Assembly: GCF_000373925.1 (NCBI RefSeq)
Contig: NZ_KB892784.1
Location: 1-49,410, forward strand
Reading direction: 5' to 3'
From: Actinopolymorpha alba DSM 45243
GTDB taxonomy: Bacteria; Actinomycetota; Actinomycetes; Propionibacteriales; Actinopolymorphaceae
Length of the DNA: 49,410 nt
The stretch's first letter is position 1; each line of letters starts with the position of its first letter. The position numbers and the translations under genes are program-made. Below the pieces are notes generated by a model. It saw only the letters and a list, made by a program, of their open reading frames with translations. It did no database searches and was not told the DNA's origin. Of the stretch, positions 16,065 through 25,056 are shown piece after piece.

Positions 16065-16124
16065 CGGCGACTTGTCCGAAGGCTCCTGCTTCGGACAGGG
16101 GTCGAATCCTCGGACAAATCGCCG
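16065..16124. terminator. Overlapping palindromes, probable terminator or attenuator of the DUF6351 gene
   Basis: TGTCCGAAG (16073-16081) pairs perfectly with CTTCGGACA (16089-16097) around a 7-nt loop. The same left arm, extended to CGGCGACTTGTCCGA (16065-16079), also pairs with TCGGACAAATCGCCG (16110-16124) at 14 of 15 positions. The two hairpins cannot form together. Located 66 bp after the DUF6351 stop and upstream of the rplM promoter. Confidence 0.6.
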
Positions 16125-16161
16125 CTCGGCCGCGCCTCGCGGCCGGACGCCGGGGGTCATT

Positions 16162-16191
16162 TTGACCACACTGCCGAGCCGCGAGTATTCT
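16162..16191 (+). promoter_or_regulatory. Housekeeping-type promoter of rplM-rpsI
   Basis: TTGACC (16162-16167), an 18-bp spacer and TATTCT (16186-16191) match the -35/-10 pattern of vegetative actinobacterial promoters. Predicted initiation at about 16198 gives an untranslated leader of roughly 160 nt before rplM. Confidence 0.6.
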
Positions 16192-16197
16192 GGGCGG

Positions 16198-16356
16198 TCG
16201 TTGCGCTTGCCGGCGGTCGTCCGGAGGTCCCAGGGTCGTCCCTGGGCAGGCATTGCCGGCGTCTGGCGCAGTCCGCATTTGCGGAGCTTTGACACCCAAG
16301 ACCTGCCATGTCAGGTAGACATGGCGTAACACGACGAGCAGCGAAGGCCGACGACT
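16198..16356 (+). promoter_or_regulatory. Structured 5' leader of rplM-rpsI (candidate L13-type autoregulatory RNA)
   Basis: The leader holds four compact hairpins: CCCAGGG-TCGT-CCCTGGG (16229-16246), TCCGCA-TT-TGCGGA (16272-16285), and CCATGTC-AGGTA-GACATGG (16306-16324), the last competing with ACCTG-CCATGT-CAGGT (16301-16316). Two GCCGGCG strings (16209 and 16255 regions) flank the first hairpin. Ribosomal-protein L13 leaders that bind L13 are known in other bacteria; this one has not been matched to any of them here. No U-run follows the last stem, so control of translation rather than termination is more likely. Confidence 0.45.
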
Positions 16357-16800
16357 GTGCGCACCTACAGCCCCAAGCCCGGCGACGTCCCACGCGAGTG
16401 GCACGTCATCGACGCGACCGACGTCGTCCTCGGTCGGCTCGCGAGCCAGACGGCGACGCTGTTGCGCGGCAAGCACAAGCCGACCTTCGCGCCGCACGTC
16501 GACACCGGTGACTTCGTCATCATCGTCAACGCGGGCAAGGTCGCGTTGTCGGGCAACAAGCGCGAGACCAAGTTCGCTTACCGGCACTCCGGTTACCCCG
16601 GCGGTCTCACGGCCGTCCCTTACGGCGAGCTTCTCGACAAGGATCCCCGTAAGGCCATCGAGCGGGCAGTCTGGGGCATGCTCCCCAAGAACCGCCTCGG
16701 CCGGAAGCTACTGAAGAAGCTGAAGGTCTACGCGGGGCCTGACCACCCGCACAAGGCCCAGCAGCCCCAGACGTACGACATCACCCAGATCTCGCAGTGA
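16357..16800 (+). CDS. rplM: 50S ribosomal protein L13
   Basis: 147 aa, GTG start, the usual family length. Conserved L13 segments: [48 protein letters not shown], and [21 protein letters not shown]13 is an early-assembly protein of the large subunit that binds 23S rRNA. Cotranscribed with rpsI, 25 bp downstream, as in nearly all bacteria. A long hairpin-rich leader precedes it. Confidence 0.98.
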   Translation: MRTYSPKPGDVPREWHVIDATDVVLGRLASQTATLLRGKHKPTFAPHVDTGDFVIIVNAGKVALSGNKRETKFAYRHSGYPGGLTAVPYGELLDKDPRKAIERAVWGMLPKNRLGRKLLKKLKVYAGPDHPHKAQQPQTYDITQISQ

Positions 16801-16825
16801 TCGCTGCGCCGAAGTGAGGAATCTC

Positions 16826-17371
16826 GTGGCCGAGTCCACCACCACTCCTGTCGAGGCCGAGGGCGTCGCCGTCGAGGCCGACGCGCCCGCTGACGCTGGT
16901 CAGCCCGGCGACGGCGACAGCACCGTCGCCTACAGCTCCGAGAGCGCTCCGGCCCCGGCGAGCGCGCCCCGTCCGGTCGCGATCGGACCGGCCGCCGCCA
17001 CCGGGCGTCGCAAGGAGGCCGTGGCGCGGGTACGAGTGTTCCCGGGCACCGGCCAGTGGCGGATCAACGGCCGCACCCTCGAGCAGTACTTCCCAAACAA
17101 GGTGCACCAGCAGCACGTCAACGAGCCGTTCGTGCTCCTCGAGCTTGACGGACAGTACGACGTGATCGCCCGCATCGACGGCGGTGGCGTCACGGGCCAG
17201 GCTGGCGCACTGCGGCTGGGCATCTCCCGCGCGCTCAACGAGGTGGACGTCGACACCAACCGGCCGCCGCTGAAGCGGGCCGGCATGTTGACCCGCGACC
17301 CGCGCGCGAAGGAGCGCCGCAAGGCCGGGCTCAAGAAGGCCCGTAAGGCTCCGCAGTACTCCAAGCGGTAA
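16826..17371 (+). CDS. rpsI: 30S ribosomal protein S9
   Basis: 181 aa from GTG at 16826, preceded by GTGAGGA. Residues 1-55 are an acidic, Ala/Glu/Pro-rich extension ([20 protein letters not shown]) that is common in actinobacterial S9 and probably disordered. The S9 fold then runs from [20 protein letters not shown] through [19 protein letters not shown] to the basic tail [12 protein letters not shown], whose final Lys-Arg reaches toward the P-site tRNA in ribosome structures. Confidence 0.97.
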   Translation: MAESTTTPVEAEGVAVEADAPADAGQPGDGDSTVAYSSESAPAPASAPRPVAIGPAAATGRRKEAVARVRVFPGTGQWRINGRTLEQYFPNKVHQQHVNEPFVLLELDGQYDVIARIDGGGVTGQAGALRLGISRALNEVDVDTNRPPLKRAGMLTRDPRAKERRKAGLKKARKAPQYSKR

Positions 17372-17384
17372 GCACGGCGGCATC

Positions 17385-18734
17385 GTGGGCCGGCTCTTCG
17401 GTACCGACGGCGTTCGCGGGCTGGCCAATGGCGAGATCACGGCTGAGCTCGCCCTCGACCTGTCCGTCGCCGCCGCGCATGTGCTGGGCGAGGCCGGAGT
17501 CTTCGAGGGGCACCGACCGACCGCTGTGGTCGGTCGGGACCCCCGCGCCTCCGGTGAGTTCCTTGAAGCCGCGGTGGTGGCTGGGCTGGCGAGCGCCGGC
17601 ATCGACGTCGTACGCCTGGGAATCCTCCCGACCCCCGGCGTCGCTCACCTGACCGCGAGCATGGGCGCCGACGTCGGCGTGATGCTGTCGGCCTCCCATA
17701 ACCCGATGCCCGACAACGGCATCAAGTTCTTCTCGCGCGGCGGGCACAAGCTCGACGATGCGATCGAGGACCTCATCGAAGCCCGGCTGCGGGAGCCCTG
17801 GCAGCGCCCGACCGGTTTCGGGGTGGGCCGGGTCCGCGAAGACCACGACGGTTTCGAGACTTACGTCGACCACCTCGTGACCACCGTCCCGCACCGCCTC
17901 GACGGCCTGACCGTGGTCGTCGACTGCGCCAATGGCGCCGCCTACCGCACCGCCCCCGAGACGCTGCGCCGGCTGGGCGCCAGGGTGATCCCGATCCACG
18001 CCGAGCCCGACGGCTGGAACATCAACGAGCGCTGCGGCTCGACCCATCTGGAGTCGCTGGCCGCCGCCGTGGTCGAGGAGGGTGCCGACGCGGGCATCGC
18101 CCACGACGGCGACGCCGACCGGTGTCTCGCGGTCGACGCGCAGGGGAACGTCATCGACGGTGACCAGATCCTCGCCATCCTCGCCGTCGCCATGCGGGAG
18201 GCTGGTGCGCTAAACGGTGACACCGTGGTGGCGACGGTCCTGAGCAACCTCGGATTCATGCTCGCCATGCAGCGCGAGGGCATCGCTGTGGAGCAGACGA
18301 AGGTCGGCGACCGGTACGTCCTCGAGGCGATGAAGGCGGGATCGTTCACGCTGGGCGGCGAGCAGTCGGGGCACGTCCTACTCCTCGACCACGCCACCAC
18401 CGGCGATGGTGTCCTCACCGCCGCCCACCTGCTCGCCCGGGTGGCGGCGAGCGGCCGGTCGCTCGGTGAGCTGGCCAGCGTCATGACGCGGCTCCCGCAG
18501 GTTCTGGTCAACGTCCGTGGTGTCGACAAGGCGCGAGCGGACTCCGACCCGGCGGTGCTGGCGGCCGTGAAGGCGGCCTCGGCCGAACTCGGCGAGACCG
18601 GCCGGGTGATCCTGCGACCGTCCGGCACCGAGCCGGTGGTGCGGGTCATGGTCGAGGCACCGACGTTTGAGGATGCCCAACGGGTCGCCGATGACCTCGC
18701 GCGCACCGTCGAGCATGCCCTCGCCCTCAGCTGA
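17385..18734 (+). CDS. glmM: Phosphoglucosamine mutase
   Basis: 449 aa, GTG start 13 bp after rpsI. Converts glucosamine-6-phosphate to glucosamine-1-phosphate for UDP-GlcNAc and cell-wall synthesis, in the cytoplasm. N-terminus [10 protein letters not shown], active-site phosphoserine loop LSASHNP with Ser104, metal-binding DGDADRC, sugar loop GGEQSGH, and the C-terminal phosphate loop [15 protein letters not shown]. All catalytic elements are present. Its product partner GlmS lies 2.3 kb downstream. Confidence 0.97.
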   Translation: MGRLFGTDGVRGLANGEITAELALDLSVAAAHVLGEAGVFEGHRPTAVVGRDPRASGEFLEAAVVAGLASAGIDVVRLGILPTPGVAHLTASMGADVGVMLSASHNPMPDNGIKFFSRGGHKLDDAIEDLIEARLREPWQRPTGFGVGRVREDHDGFETYVDHLVTTVPHRLDGLTVVVDCANGAAYRTAPETLRRLGARVIPIHAEPDGWNINERCGSTHLESLAAAVVEEGADAGIAHDGDADRCLAVDAQGNVIDGDQILAILAVAMREAGALNGDTVVATVLSNLGFMLAMQREGIAVEQTKVGDRYVLEAMKAGSFTLGGEQSGHVLLLDHATTGDGVLTAAHLLARVAASGRSLGELASVMTRLPQVLVNVRGVDKARADSDPAVLAAVKAASAELGETGRVILRPSGTEPVVRVMVEAPTFEDAQRVADDLARTVEHALALS

Positions 18735-18737
18735 TTC

Positions 18738-18766
18738 TTGACAACAGCCAGCGCATCGTCGATACC
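18738..18766 (+). promoter_or_regulatory. Candidate promoter before the tandem-GNAT gene
   Basis: TTGACA (18738-18743) is a perfect -35 hexamer; 17 bp later GATACC (18761-18766) is a weak -10. If it is real, the mRNA starts near 18773, so a TTG at 18738 cannot be the start codon and the GTG at 18813 is favoured. Confidence 0.4.
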
Positions 18767-18812
18767 GATATTGCGTGGCGTGCGGACGGCGGCAGGTGGC
18801 AGGCTCACGGCC

Positions 18813-19832
18813 GTGCAGGTTCCTGAGATCAAGGTCGTACCAGTCGATCCGGATGACGAGGCGAGGTTCCACGCGTGGCATGAGGCGATCTCGGCCGGTC
18901 GTGGAGCCGACCGGGTGGACCCGCCGCTGTGGACCTACCCCGAGGCGTTGGCGAGCTTCCAGCGTCGCTCCGAGAGCCTTCGCCGGGAGGCGTTCGCGGC
19001 GTACGACGGCGACGTGGTCGTCGGCGGGGGTGACCTCGAGTTGCCCCTGCGCGAGAACACCAATCTGGCGATGTTCGAGCTCGCGGTGCCTCCGGCCCAT
19101 CGAGGTCGCGGGATCGGCACGGCCATGTACGCGTACGTCCAGGAACGCGCCCGCTCCGACGGCCGGTCCAGCCTGCTCACCGACGTGAGCCTGCCTGACG
19201 GTGTCGAGCCGGCGGACTGGCCGGGCATCGGCTTCCTGAGCCGCCGCGGCTTCACCTTGCGGAACACCGAGATCCGCCGCCAGTTGCGGCTTCCGATCCC
19301 GCCAGCCCACCTCGACGCGCTGGCCGCGAAGGCCGCCGAGCGGGCGTCGGCGTACCAGCTGGTCTCCTGGTCCGGCAGGTGTCCCGACGAGTACGCCGAG
19401 CAGTACGCGCAGCTCAAGGGGCTCCTGATGAAGGAAGCTCCCACCGGCGACCTCGACTACGAGCAGGAGGTCTGGGACGTCGACCGGCTGCGGGAGACCG
19501 AGGCATACGCCGTCGCACAGGGACGCACTCTCCACACCACGATCGCGCTGGCAGCCGACGGCGTGATCGCCGGTCACACGCAACTCGCCGTGCCGCGGCA
19601 CGACCTGGGGCGGGCGTTCCAGTGGGACACGCTCGTGCTGACCAAGCATCGCGGTCACCGGCTGGGGCTGGCCCTCAAGGTCGCCAACACGCGGGTGTTG
19701 AGCGAGCAGCACCCTGAGGTCGGCCGGATCGACACCTGGAACGCCGTCCAGAACGGTCCCATGGTCGCGGTGAACGTGGAACTCGGGTTCCAGGTCGTCG
19801 AGGAGTCCCAGGAGTGGCAGCGCGACCTCTGA
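18813..19832 (+). CDS. GNAT acetyltransferase with two tandem GNAT domains
   Basis: 339 aa from GTG at 18813; the frame is open upstream, but a promoter-like TTGACA occupies that part. The N-terminal GNAT domain has ELAVPPAHRGRGIGTAMYAY (acetyl-CoA loop) and LSRRGFTLRNTEIR. The C-terminal half has HTQLAVPRHDLGRAFQWDT, TLVLTKHRGHRLGLALKVAN and WNAVQNGPMVAVNVELGF. Such double-GNAT proteins (MSMEG/Eis-unrelated, mycothiol-synthase-like layout) acetylate small amines; the acceptor is unknown. Inserted between glmM and coaA in an otherwise conserved order. Confidence 0.82.
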   Translation: MQVPEIKVVPVDPDDEARFHAWHEAISAGRGADRVDPPLWTYPEALASFQRRSESLRREAFAAYDGDVVVGGGDLELPLRENTNLAMFELAVPPAHRGRGIGTAMYAYVQERARSDGRSSLLTDVSLPDGVEPADWPGIGFLSRRGFTLRNTEIRRQLRLPIPPAHLDALAAKAAERASAYQLVSWSGRCPDEYAEQYAQLKGLLMKEAPTGDLDYEQEVWDVDRLRETEAYAVAQGRTLHTTIALAADGVIAGHTQLAVPRHDLGRAFQWDTLVLTKHRGHRLGLALKVANTRVLSEQHPEVGRIDTWNAVQNGPMVAVNVELGFQVVEESQEWQRDL

Positions 19833-19842
19833 GCCGGCCGAG

Positions 19843-19928
19843 AATGATCACGTAAACGTGGTCATTCCACACCAGGCTAGGTCAATTTGCCGCGCATCGT
19901 GGGGAATGACCACGTTTACGTGATCATT
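19843..19928. repeat. Long palindromic element: perfect 26-bp inverted repeat, 34-bp spacer
   Basis: Arms 19843-19868 and 19903-19928 are exact reverse complements. Each arm is itself nearly palindromic around GATCACGTAAACGTGGTC, so each can fold alone (11 bp, one U-G pair) or with the other arm. It lies between the convergent GNAT and coaA genes, where it may act as a two-way terminator. Its AT content is higher than that of its surroundings and no U-run is present, so a mobile palindromic repeat is an alternative. Confidence 0.8.
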
Positions 19929-19941
19929 TCGGGTCGGGACG

Positions 19942-20937
19942 TCAGACCTTGCGCAGGCGGACGCGGGTCACCGTGTGCTCCGAACCCTTGTGCAGCACCA
20001 GGGTGGCACGGCCCCGCGTCGGCGCGATGTTCTGCTCGAGATTGGGGCCGTTGATCGTGTCCCACAAGAAGCTGGCCCGGGCGACCGCGGCGTCGTGGTC
20101 GAGGTCGGCGTACCTGCGGAAGTACGACGCCTCGTCACGGAACGCCGTCTCCCGCAGCGCGAGGAACCGACGTACGTACCACTCGCGGACATCAGCCGGC
20201 GAGGCGTCGAGGTAGATCGAGAAGTCGAAGAAGTCGCTGACCGCGAGGCCCTGCCGCCCGTCCGCCCTGGTGCGGGCCGGCGCCAGCACGTTGAGGCCCT
20301 CGACGAGCAGGATGTCGGGTGAGCGCACCTCGAGGTGTTCGCCGGGAACGATGTCGTACTTCAGGTGCGAGTAGATCGGGGCGGTCACCACCGGAACGCC
20401 CGACTTCACCGCGACGATGAAGCGCAGCAGGGCGCGCTGGTCGTACGACTCCGGGAAGCCCTTGCGTTGCAGGAGACCACGGCGTTCGAGTTCGGCGTTC
20501 GGCAACAAGAAGCCGTCGGTCGTCACCAGCGAGACCCGCGGGTGGTCGGGCCAGCGGGCGAGGAGTTCGCGCAGGAGCCGCGCGACCGTGCTCTTGCCCA
20601 CCGCGACGGAGCCGGCGATGCCGATGACGAACGGCGTCCGCGCGGCCGTGACGTCCTCACCGTCGGCGTGCGCGTCCGCGGACAGGAAGGTCTGGGTCGC
20701 TCGGTGGAGGGCTCCCGTCGCGCGGACGTACAGGTTGAGCAGCCGGGTGAGCGGCAGGTAGACCTCGCGCACCTCGGTGAGGTCGATCTCGTCGGCGAGG
20801 CCGCGGAGGCGCTCGACCTCGCCGGCGCTGAGCGGGAGCGGTGTCTGTGCGGCCAGGCGTGCCCAGGCGGCCCGGTCGAGTTCGACGTACGGTGTGGCCG
20901 TGCCGGCGGCGGAACGAGCCTCCCGGGTGCGTTGCAT
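19942..20937 (-). CDS. coaA: Pantothenate kinase, type I
   Basis: 331 aa from ATG at 20937 with AGGGAAGAA upstream; family length is about 310-330. First and rate-limiting step of coenzyme A synthesis: ATP-dependent phosphorylation of pantothenate. N-terminal [15 protein letters not shown], Walker [13 protein letters not shown] with Lys115, [48 protein letters not shown], and the C-terminal [20 protein letters not shown]. Divergent from glmS and convergent with the GNAT gene across the palindromic element. Confidence 0.96.
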   Translation of the reverse strand: MQRTREARSAAGTATPYVELDRAAWARLAAQTPLPLSAGEVERLRGLADEIDLTEVREVYLPLTRLLNLYVRATGALHRATQTFLSADAHADGEDVTAARTPFVIGIAGSVAVGKSTVARLLRELLARWPDHPRVSLVTTDGFLLPNAELERRGLLQRKGFPESYDQRALLRFIVAVKSGVPVVTAPIYSHLKYDIVPGEHLEVRSPDILLVEGLNVLAPARTRADGRQGLAVSDFFDFSIYLDASPADVREWYVRRFLALRETAFRDEASYFRRYADLDHDAAVARASFLWDTINGPNLEQNIAPTRGRATLVLHKGSEHTVTRVRLRKV

Positions 20938-21037
20938 GACAGCGATTCTTCCCTGCTGCCCCAGGATGGGTACATCGCCGGGTGGGTCGCTGGCGTTGGA
21001 AGTTCCGGATGGTCGCCTGCCGTTCACCAGGGGTGGC

Positions 21038-21043
21038 TACGCT
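21038..21043 (+). promoter_or_regulatory. Candidate -10 hexamer (TACGCT) for a leaderless glmS mRNA
   Basis: TACGCT lies 8 nt before the glmS ATG, and only ggggcccc separates them, without a separately spaced RBS. This suggests initiation at or 1-2 nt from the start codon. Confidence 0.4.
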
Positions 21044-21051
21044 GGGGCCCC

Positions 21052-22899
21052 ATGTGTGGAATCGTCGGTTACGTTGGGTCGTCTCGGGCTGTCGACATCG
21101 TGGTTGAGGGCCTGCGCCGGCTGGAGTATCGCGGGTATGACTCGGCCGGGGTCGCGGTGCCTGATGGCGCCCGGGTCAGGGTGAGCAAGCGGGCCGGGAA
21201 GCTCGTCAACCTCGAGGGCGCGCTGGCCGACGACCCGCTGCCGGCGAGCAGCTCGGCGATGGGACACACCCGCTGGGCCACTCATGGTGCGCCGACCGAC
21301 CCGAACGCCCACCCGCACATCGACTGCCACGGCCGGCTCGCGGTCGTCCACAACGGCATCATCGAGAACTTCGCGACGCTCAGGGCTGAGCTCGAAGCCG
21401 CCGGTCACCACCTCACCTCCGAGACCGACACCGAGGCGGTCGCGCACTTGCTCGAGGACGCCTGCGAGGCGAGCGGGGGCGACCTGGCTGAGGCGATGCG
21501 CCAGGTCTGCCGCCGCCTGGAGGGCGCCTTCACCCTGGTCGCCGTCCACGCGGACGCGCCTGACCTGGTGGTGGGTGCCCGGCGCAACTCGCCGCTCGTG
21601 GTCGGCCGGGGGCAAGGTGAGAACTTCCTCGCGTCCGACGTGGCGGCGTTCATCGCCTACACCCGGGACGCCATCGAACTCGGCCAGGACCAGGTCGTGG
21701 CGATCACCTCGGCCGACGTCACGGTGACCGACTTCTACGGTCAGGTTGTCCAGACCCGTGAATACCACGTCGACTGGGACATCTCGGCCGCCGAGAAGGG
21801 CGGCCACGACTACTTCATGCTCAAGGAGATCGCCGAGCAGCCCAAGGCGGTCGCCGACACGCTGCTCGGACGCCTCACGCCCGACGGCCGGCTGAGCCTG
21901 GACGAGATGCGGCTGTCCGACGACGAGCTGCGCGAGATCGACAAGATCATCATCATCGCCTGTGGTACGGCGTTCTATGCCGGGCTGACGGCGAAGTACG
22001 CCATCGAACACTGGACCCGCATCCCGTGTGAGGTGGAGCTGTCCAGCGAGTTCCGTTACCGCGACCCGATCGTCGACCGGTCCACGCTCGTCATCGCGAT
22101 CTCGCAGTCAGGCGAGACGATGGACACGCTGATGGCTCTGCGGCACGCCCGCGAGCAGCGGGCTCGGGTCCTGGCCATCTGCAACACCAACGGCTCGACC
22201 ATTCCACGCGAGTCCGACGCGGTCCTCTACACCCACGCCGGGCCCGAGGTCGGTGTCGCCGCGACCAAGACGTTCCTCACCCAGGTGGTCGCGTGCTACC
22301 TCATCGGGCTCTATCTCGCGCAGGTGCGGGAGACGAAGTTCGGGGACGAGGTGGCCATCGAGGTCGATCAGCTCGACAGGATGCCCGCCGCGGTGGAGCA
22401 GGCGTTGGAGACGATGGAGCAGATCCGGGCGCTGGCCCGCGAACTCTCCGACAGCAAGTCGGTGCTGTTCATCGGCCGGCACGTCGGCTATCCGGTCGCG
22501 CTGGAGGGTGCGCTCAAGCTCAAGGAACTCGCCTACATGCATGCCGAGGCGTTCGCCGCGGGCGAGCTCAAGCATGGCCCGATCGCGTTGATCGAGGACG
22601 GGCTGCCCGTGGTGGTCGTCGTACCCCCCCGTGGCCGCGACGCTTTGCACGACAAGATCGTCAGCAACATCCAGGAGATCCGCGCCCGCGGTGCCCGCAC
22701 CATCGTGCTCGCCGAGGAGGGCGACGACACCGTGGCGCCGTGGAGCGACACGTTGATCCAGCTGCCGAAGGTGCCGACGCTCCTGCAGCCGCTGGTCGCG
22801 ACGGTCCCGCTGCAGATCTTCGCCTGCGAGCTGGCGATGGCCCGGGGCAACGACGTTGACCAACCGCGCAACCTCGCCAAGAGCGTCACCGTGGAGTAG
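21052..22899 (+). CDS. glmS: Glutamine-fructose-6-phosphate aminotransferase (isomerizing)
   Basis: 615 aa from ATG at 21052. The start is fixed by MCGIVGYVG: Cys2 becomes the N-terminal nucleophile of the glutaminase domain after Met removal. The frame is open upstream but that part is antisense to coaA. Glutaminase features RRLEYRGYDSAG, GHTRWATHGAPTDPNAHPH. Two SIS isomerase domains follow: ACGTAFYAGL, ISQSGETMDTLMAL, then FIGRHVGYPVALEGALKLKE, ending NDVDQPRNLAKSVTVE. Makes glucosamine-6-phosphate, the substrate of GlmM encoded nearby. No ribozyme of the glmS type is seen upstream. Confidence 0.98.
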   Translation: MCGIVGYVGSSRAVDIVVEGLRRLEYRGYDSAGVAVPDGARVRVSKRAGKLVNLEGALADDPLPASSSAMGHTRWATHGAPTDPNAHPHIDCHGRLAVVHNGIIENFATLRAELEAAGHHLTSETDTEAVAHLLEDACEASGGDLAEAMRQVCRRLEGAFTLVAVHADAPDLVVGARRNSPLVVGRGQGENFLASDVAAFIAYTRDAIELGQDQVVAITSADVTVTDFYGQVVQTREYHVDWDISAAEKGGHDYFMLKEIAEQPKAVADTLLGRLTPDGRLSLDEMRLSDDELREIDKIIIIACGTAFYAGLTAKYAIEHWTRIPCEVELSSEFRYRDPIVDRSTLVIAISQSGETMDTLMALRHAREQRARVLAICNTNGSTIPRESDAVLYTHAGPEVGVAATKTFLTQVVACYLIGLYLAQVRETKFGDEVAIEVDQLDRMPAAVEQALETMEQIRALARELSDSKSVLFIGRHVGYPVALEGALKLKELAYMHAEAFAAGELKHGPIALIEDGLPVVVVVPPRGRDALHDKIVSNIQEIRARGARTIVLAEEGDDTVAPWSDTLIQLPKVPTLLQPLVATVPLQIFACELAMARGNDVDQPRNLAKSVTVE

Positions 22900-22912
22900 C
22901 CCACACGCCGGG

Positions 22913-23647
22913 TCAGAGGGCGATGCCCACCAGGTGGCCGACGCCGTAGGTCACGACCATCGCCAGCGCGCCGCCCGCGACGGTACGAAGCGCGGCGCGG
23001 CGCGGGTTGGCGCCGCCGAGCCGGGCGCTCACGGTGCCGGTGAGGATCAGGGCCACGATCACGGCGGCGAAGCAGACCGGGATGCGCGCCGAGACCGGCG
23101 GCAGCGTGATCGCCAGCATCGGGAGGATCGCGCCGACGGTGAACGCCGCGAACGACGCACCCGCCGCCTGCCACGGGCTCGTCAGGTCGTCCGGGTCGAT
23201 CCCGAGTTCGGCCTCGGCGTGGGCGCGGAGGGCGTCATGCTCGGTGAGTTCTTTGGCTACCTGGCGGGCGAGTTCGGGTGAGATGCCCTTGTCCTCGTAG
23301 ATGCTGGCCAACTCGTCCAGTTCTGAGTCGGGAAGGTGCGCGAGCTCCCACTTCTCCTTCGCGAGGAGTGCCTGCTCGGTGTCCCGCTGGGTACTCACCG
23401 AGACGTACTCTCCGGCGGCCATCGAGAACGCACCAGCAAGCAGCCCGGCGATACCGGCGACCAGGATCGCGGAGAGGTTCGTCGTGGCCGCCGCGACGCC
23501 GACGACGATGCCGGCCACGGAGACGATGCCGTCGTTGGCGCCGAGGACTCCTGCCCGGAGCCAGTTCAGGCGCCCGGTCACGCTCCCGATGTGGAGATCC
23601 GGCTCATCAGGATGCGCGCCGTTGGGAATCTGCTCGACACCGTTCAT
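22913..23647 (-). CDS. VIT1/CCC1-family membrane protein (metal transporter-like)
   Basis: 244 aa from ATG at 23647, chosen because GAGGAAAAGC precedes it; a start ten codons upstream lacks an RBS. Family hallmarks: WLRAGVLGANDGIVSVAGIV in helix 1, AGAFSMAAGEYVSVSTQRDT after helix 2, then a cytoplasmic helical segment with many Glu (LLAKEKWELAHLPDSELDEL), the part that binds metal in plant VIT1, and three C-terminal helices. These proteins move Fe2+ or Mn2+ across membranes, here probably out of the cytoplasm. Convergent with glmS, 13 bp between stops. Confidence 0.88.
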   Translation of the reverse strand: MNGVEQIPNGAHPDEPDLHIGSVTGRLNWLRAGVLGANDGIVSVAGIVVGVAAATTNLSAILVAGIAGLLAGAFSMAAGEYVSVSTQRDTEQALLAKEKWELAHLPDSELDELASIYEDKGISPELARQVAKELTEHDALRAHAEAELGIDPDDLTSPWQAAGASFAAFTVGAILPMLAITLPPVSARIPVCFAAVIVALILTGTVSARLGGANPRRAALRTVAGGALAMVVTYGVGHLVGIAL

Positions 23648-23788
23648 GCTTTTCCTCGCTTCGCGGCGAGCGCGCATGAGGCACTCAGGGCGCTGTGTTG
23701 AACGATTCGCTCGCTCATGCGGGGCAGGCTAGTCCGCAATGGCTACGTTCGGTAGCGAGGCAAGGCTTAGCGATGTTGGCGTCGCGGG

Positions 23789-24613
23789 TCAGCGGGAACC
23801 CCAGCCGAAGCCGCCTTCGGAGTCGATCACCTGCCCCGTGATCCACCGCGCCTCGTCCGACACCAGCCAGCTGACCAGGCGAGCCGCGTCCTCGGGAGTG
23901 CCCCAGCGACCCGACAGGCTGTGCTCACGAACCCACGCCACCTGCTCCGGGGACGCCCAGCCCGTGTCGGTCGGTCCGGGATTGACCGTGTTGACCGTCA
24001 CTCCCCGTGGCAGAAGGTGCGCCGCCAGGCTGGCGGTCAGTTGGTGGAGCGCACCCTTGCTCGCGGCGTATGGCAACTCGCCCGGCATAGGTCCCTTGTG
24101 CTGGCCGCTGGTGAAGAGCACGACGCTCCCGGCTCGAGTGTCGTCGTGGCGGGCGGCGTACTCCTTGACCAGGAGCAGGGTGGCCCGGGTGTTGACGGCG
24201 TACGTCAGGTCGATCTCGGCGGCTGTGAGGTGTTCGAGGTCGTACGTCGACGACCGGGCGTGGTTGGCGACGAGGATGTCGAGCGCGCCGTACGCCTGGA
24301 TCACGGCGGCTACCACGGCGGCCGGAACGTCGGGGTCGGCAAGGTCCGCGGCGAGATGCTCGACCTGGTGCCCCTCGGCCCGGAGTTCGACCACGAGAGC
24401 TTCAGTGCTGTCCGGCTCAGCGCCCCACGGCATCTCCGCGTCGTGCGGGGACCACGAGGTGAGGAACAACGCGGCGCCGTCGCTGGCCAACCGGCGGGCG
24501 ATCGCCGCACCGATGCCGATCTGGCGGCTCGTGCCGGTGACGAGTGCGACGCGTCCGTTCAGGCGACGGCGCTTGGGGTGCTGCTGTGGAGACGTCATCG
24601 CCACGTACCCCAC
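23789..24613 (-). CDS. Short-chain dehydrogenase/reductase
   Basis: 274 aa from GTG at 24613 (CAGGGG 5 nt upstream); ATG five codons later is the alternative. Classical SDR fold: cofactor loop [15 protein letters not shown] (residues 25-39, the slightly unusual TGxSRxIGIG form), NHARSS in place of the usual NNAG, Ser168 in FTSGQ, Tyr181-x3-Lys185 in LPYAASKG, and NPGPTDTGW. Catalytic residues are intact. Probably reduces or oxidises a small carbonyl or alcohol with NAD(P)H; substrate unknown. The NHA substitution groups it with aminoglycoside-cluster-like SDRs seen widely in actinobacteria. Divergent from acpS. Confidence 0.88.
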   Translation of the reverse strand: MGYVAMTSPQQHPKRRRLNGRVALVTGTSRQIGIGAAIARRLASDGAALFLTSWSPHDAEMPWGAEPDSTEALVVELRAEGHQVEHLAADLADPDVPAAVVAAVIQAYGALDILVANHARSSTYDLEHLTAAEIDLTYAVNTRATLLLVKEYAARHDDTRAGSVVLFTSGQHKGPMPGELPYAASKGALHQLTASLAAHLLPRGVTVNTVNPGPTDTGWASPEQVAWVREHSLSGRWGTPEDAARLVSWLVSDEARWITGQVIDSEGGFGWGSR

Positions 24614-24690
24614 CAGAACCCCTGACCCGCTGCCAAGGGTTTTCCGGCGCGTCCGCTGAGGTGGCGGGTCGGATACGCGAGGATGGAGCG

Positions 24691-25041
24691 GTGATCGTCG
24701 GCTTGGGGATCGATGTCGTGGATGTGGCGCGGTTCGAGGAAACTCTGGAGCGTACGCCGGGACTCCGCACGCGGTTGTTCACCGATGCCGAGCAGGGGCG
24801 GCCGATCGCCTCACTCGCGGCGCGGTTCGCGGCCAAGGAGGCTCTGGCCAAGGCGCTCGGCGCACCCGTCGGCCTGCACTGGCAGGACGCGGAGGTGGTG
24901 ACGGACACCGACGGCCGGCCCTGGCTTGAGGTTCGGGGCACGGTTGCCGCGCAGACGGCCAGGCTCGGCGTCACCGGGATGCACCTGTCGATCTCCCACG
25001 ACGCGGGCATCGCCTCAGCGGTCGTCGTCCTCGAGAAGTGA
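24691..25041 (+). CDS. acpS: Holo-[acyl-carrier-protein] synthase
   Basis: 116 aa from GTG at 24691, preceded by GAGGATGGAG; the frame is open upstream into non-family sequence. Transfers 4'-phosphopantetheine from CoA to apo-ACP. Mg2+ ligands Asp8 ([13 protein letters not shown]) and Glu50 ([13 protein letters not shown]) are in place, and [18 protein letters not shown] ends the protein. Followed after 15 bp by the NAD(P)HX repair gene, as in most actinobacteria. Confidence 0.95.
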   Translation: MIVGLGIDVVDVARFEETLERTPGLRTRLFTDAEQGRPIASLAARFAAKEALAKALGAPVGLHWQDAEVVTDTDGRPWLEVRGTVAAQTARLGVTGMHLSISHDAGIASAVVVLEK

Positions 25042-25056
25042 CGGTGCTCCTGACTC

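Noticed and set aside
20335-21051. N-terminal extension of glmS by 239 codons
   Set aside because: This stretch is antisense to coaA, and GlmS must begin with Met-Cys to form its nucleophile, so the ATG at 21052 is the start.
20938-21051. glmS-type ribozyme or riboswitch before glmS
   Set aside because: Only 114 bp separate coaA and glmS, with no core pattern of the ribozyme, and a -10 hexamer sits 8 nt before the ATG.
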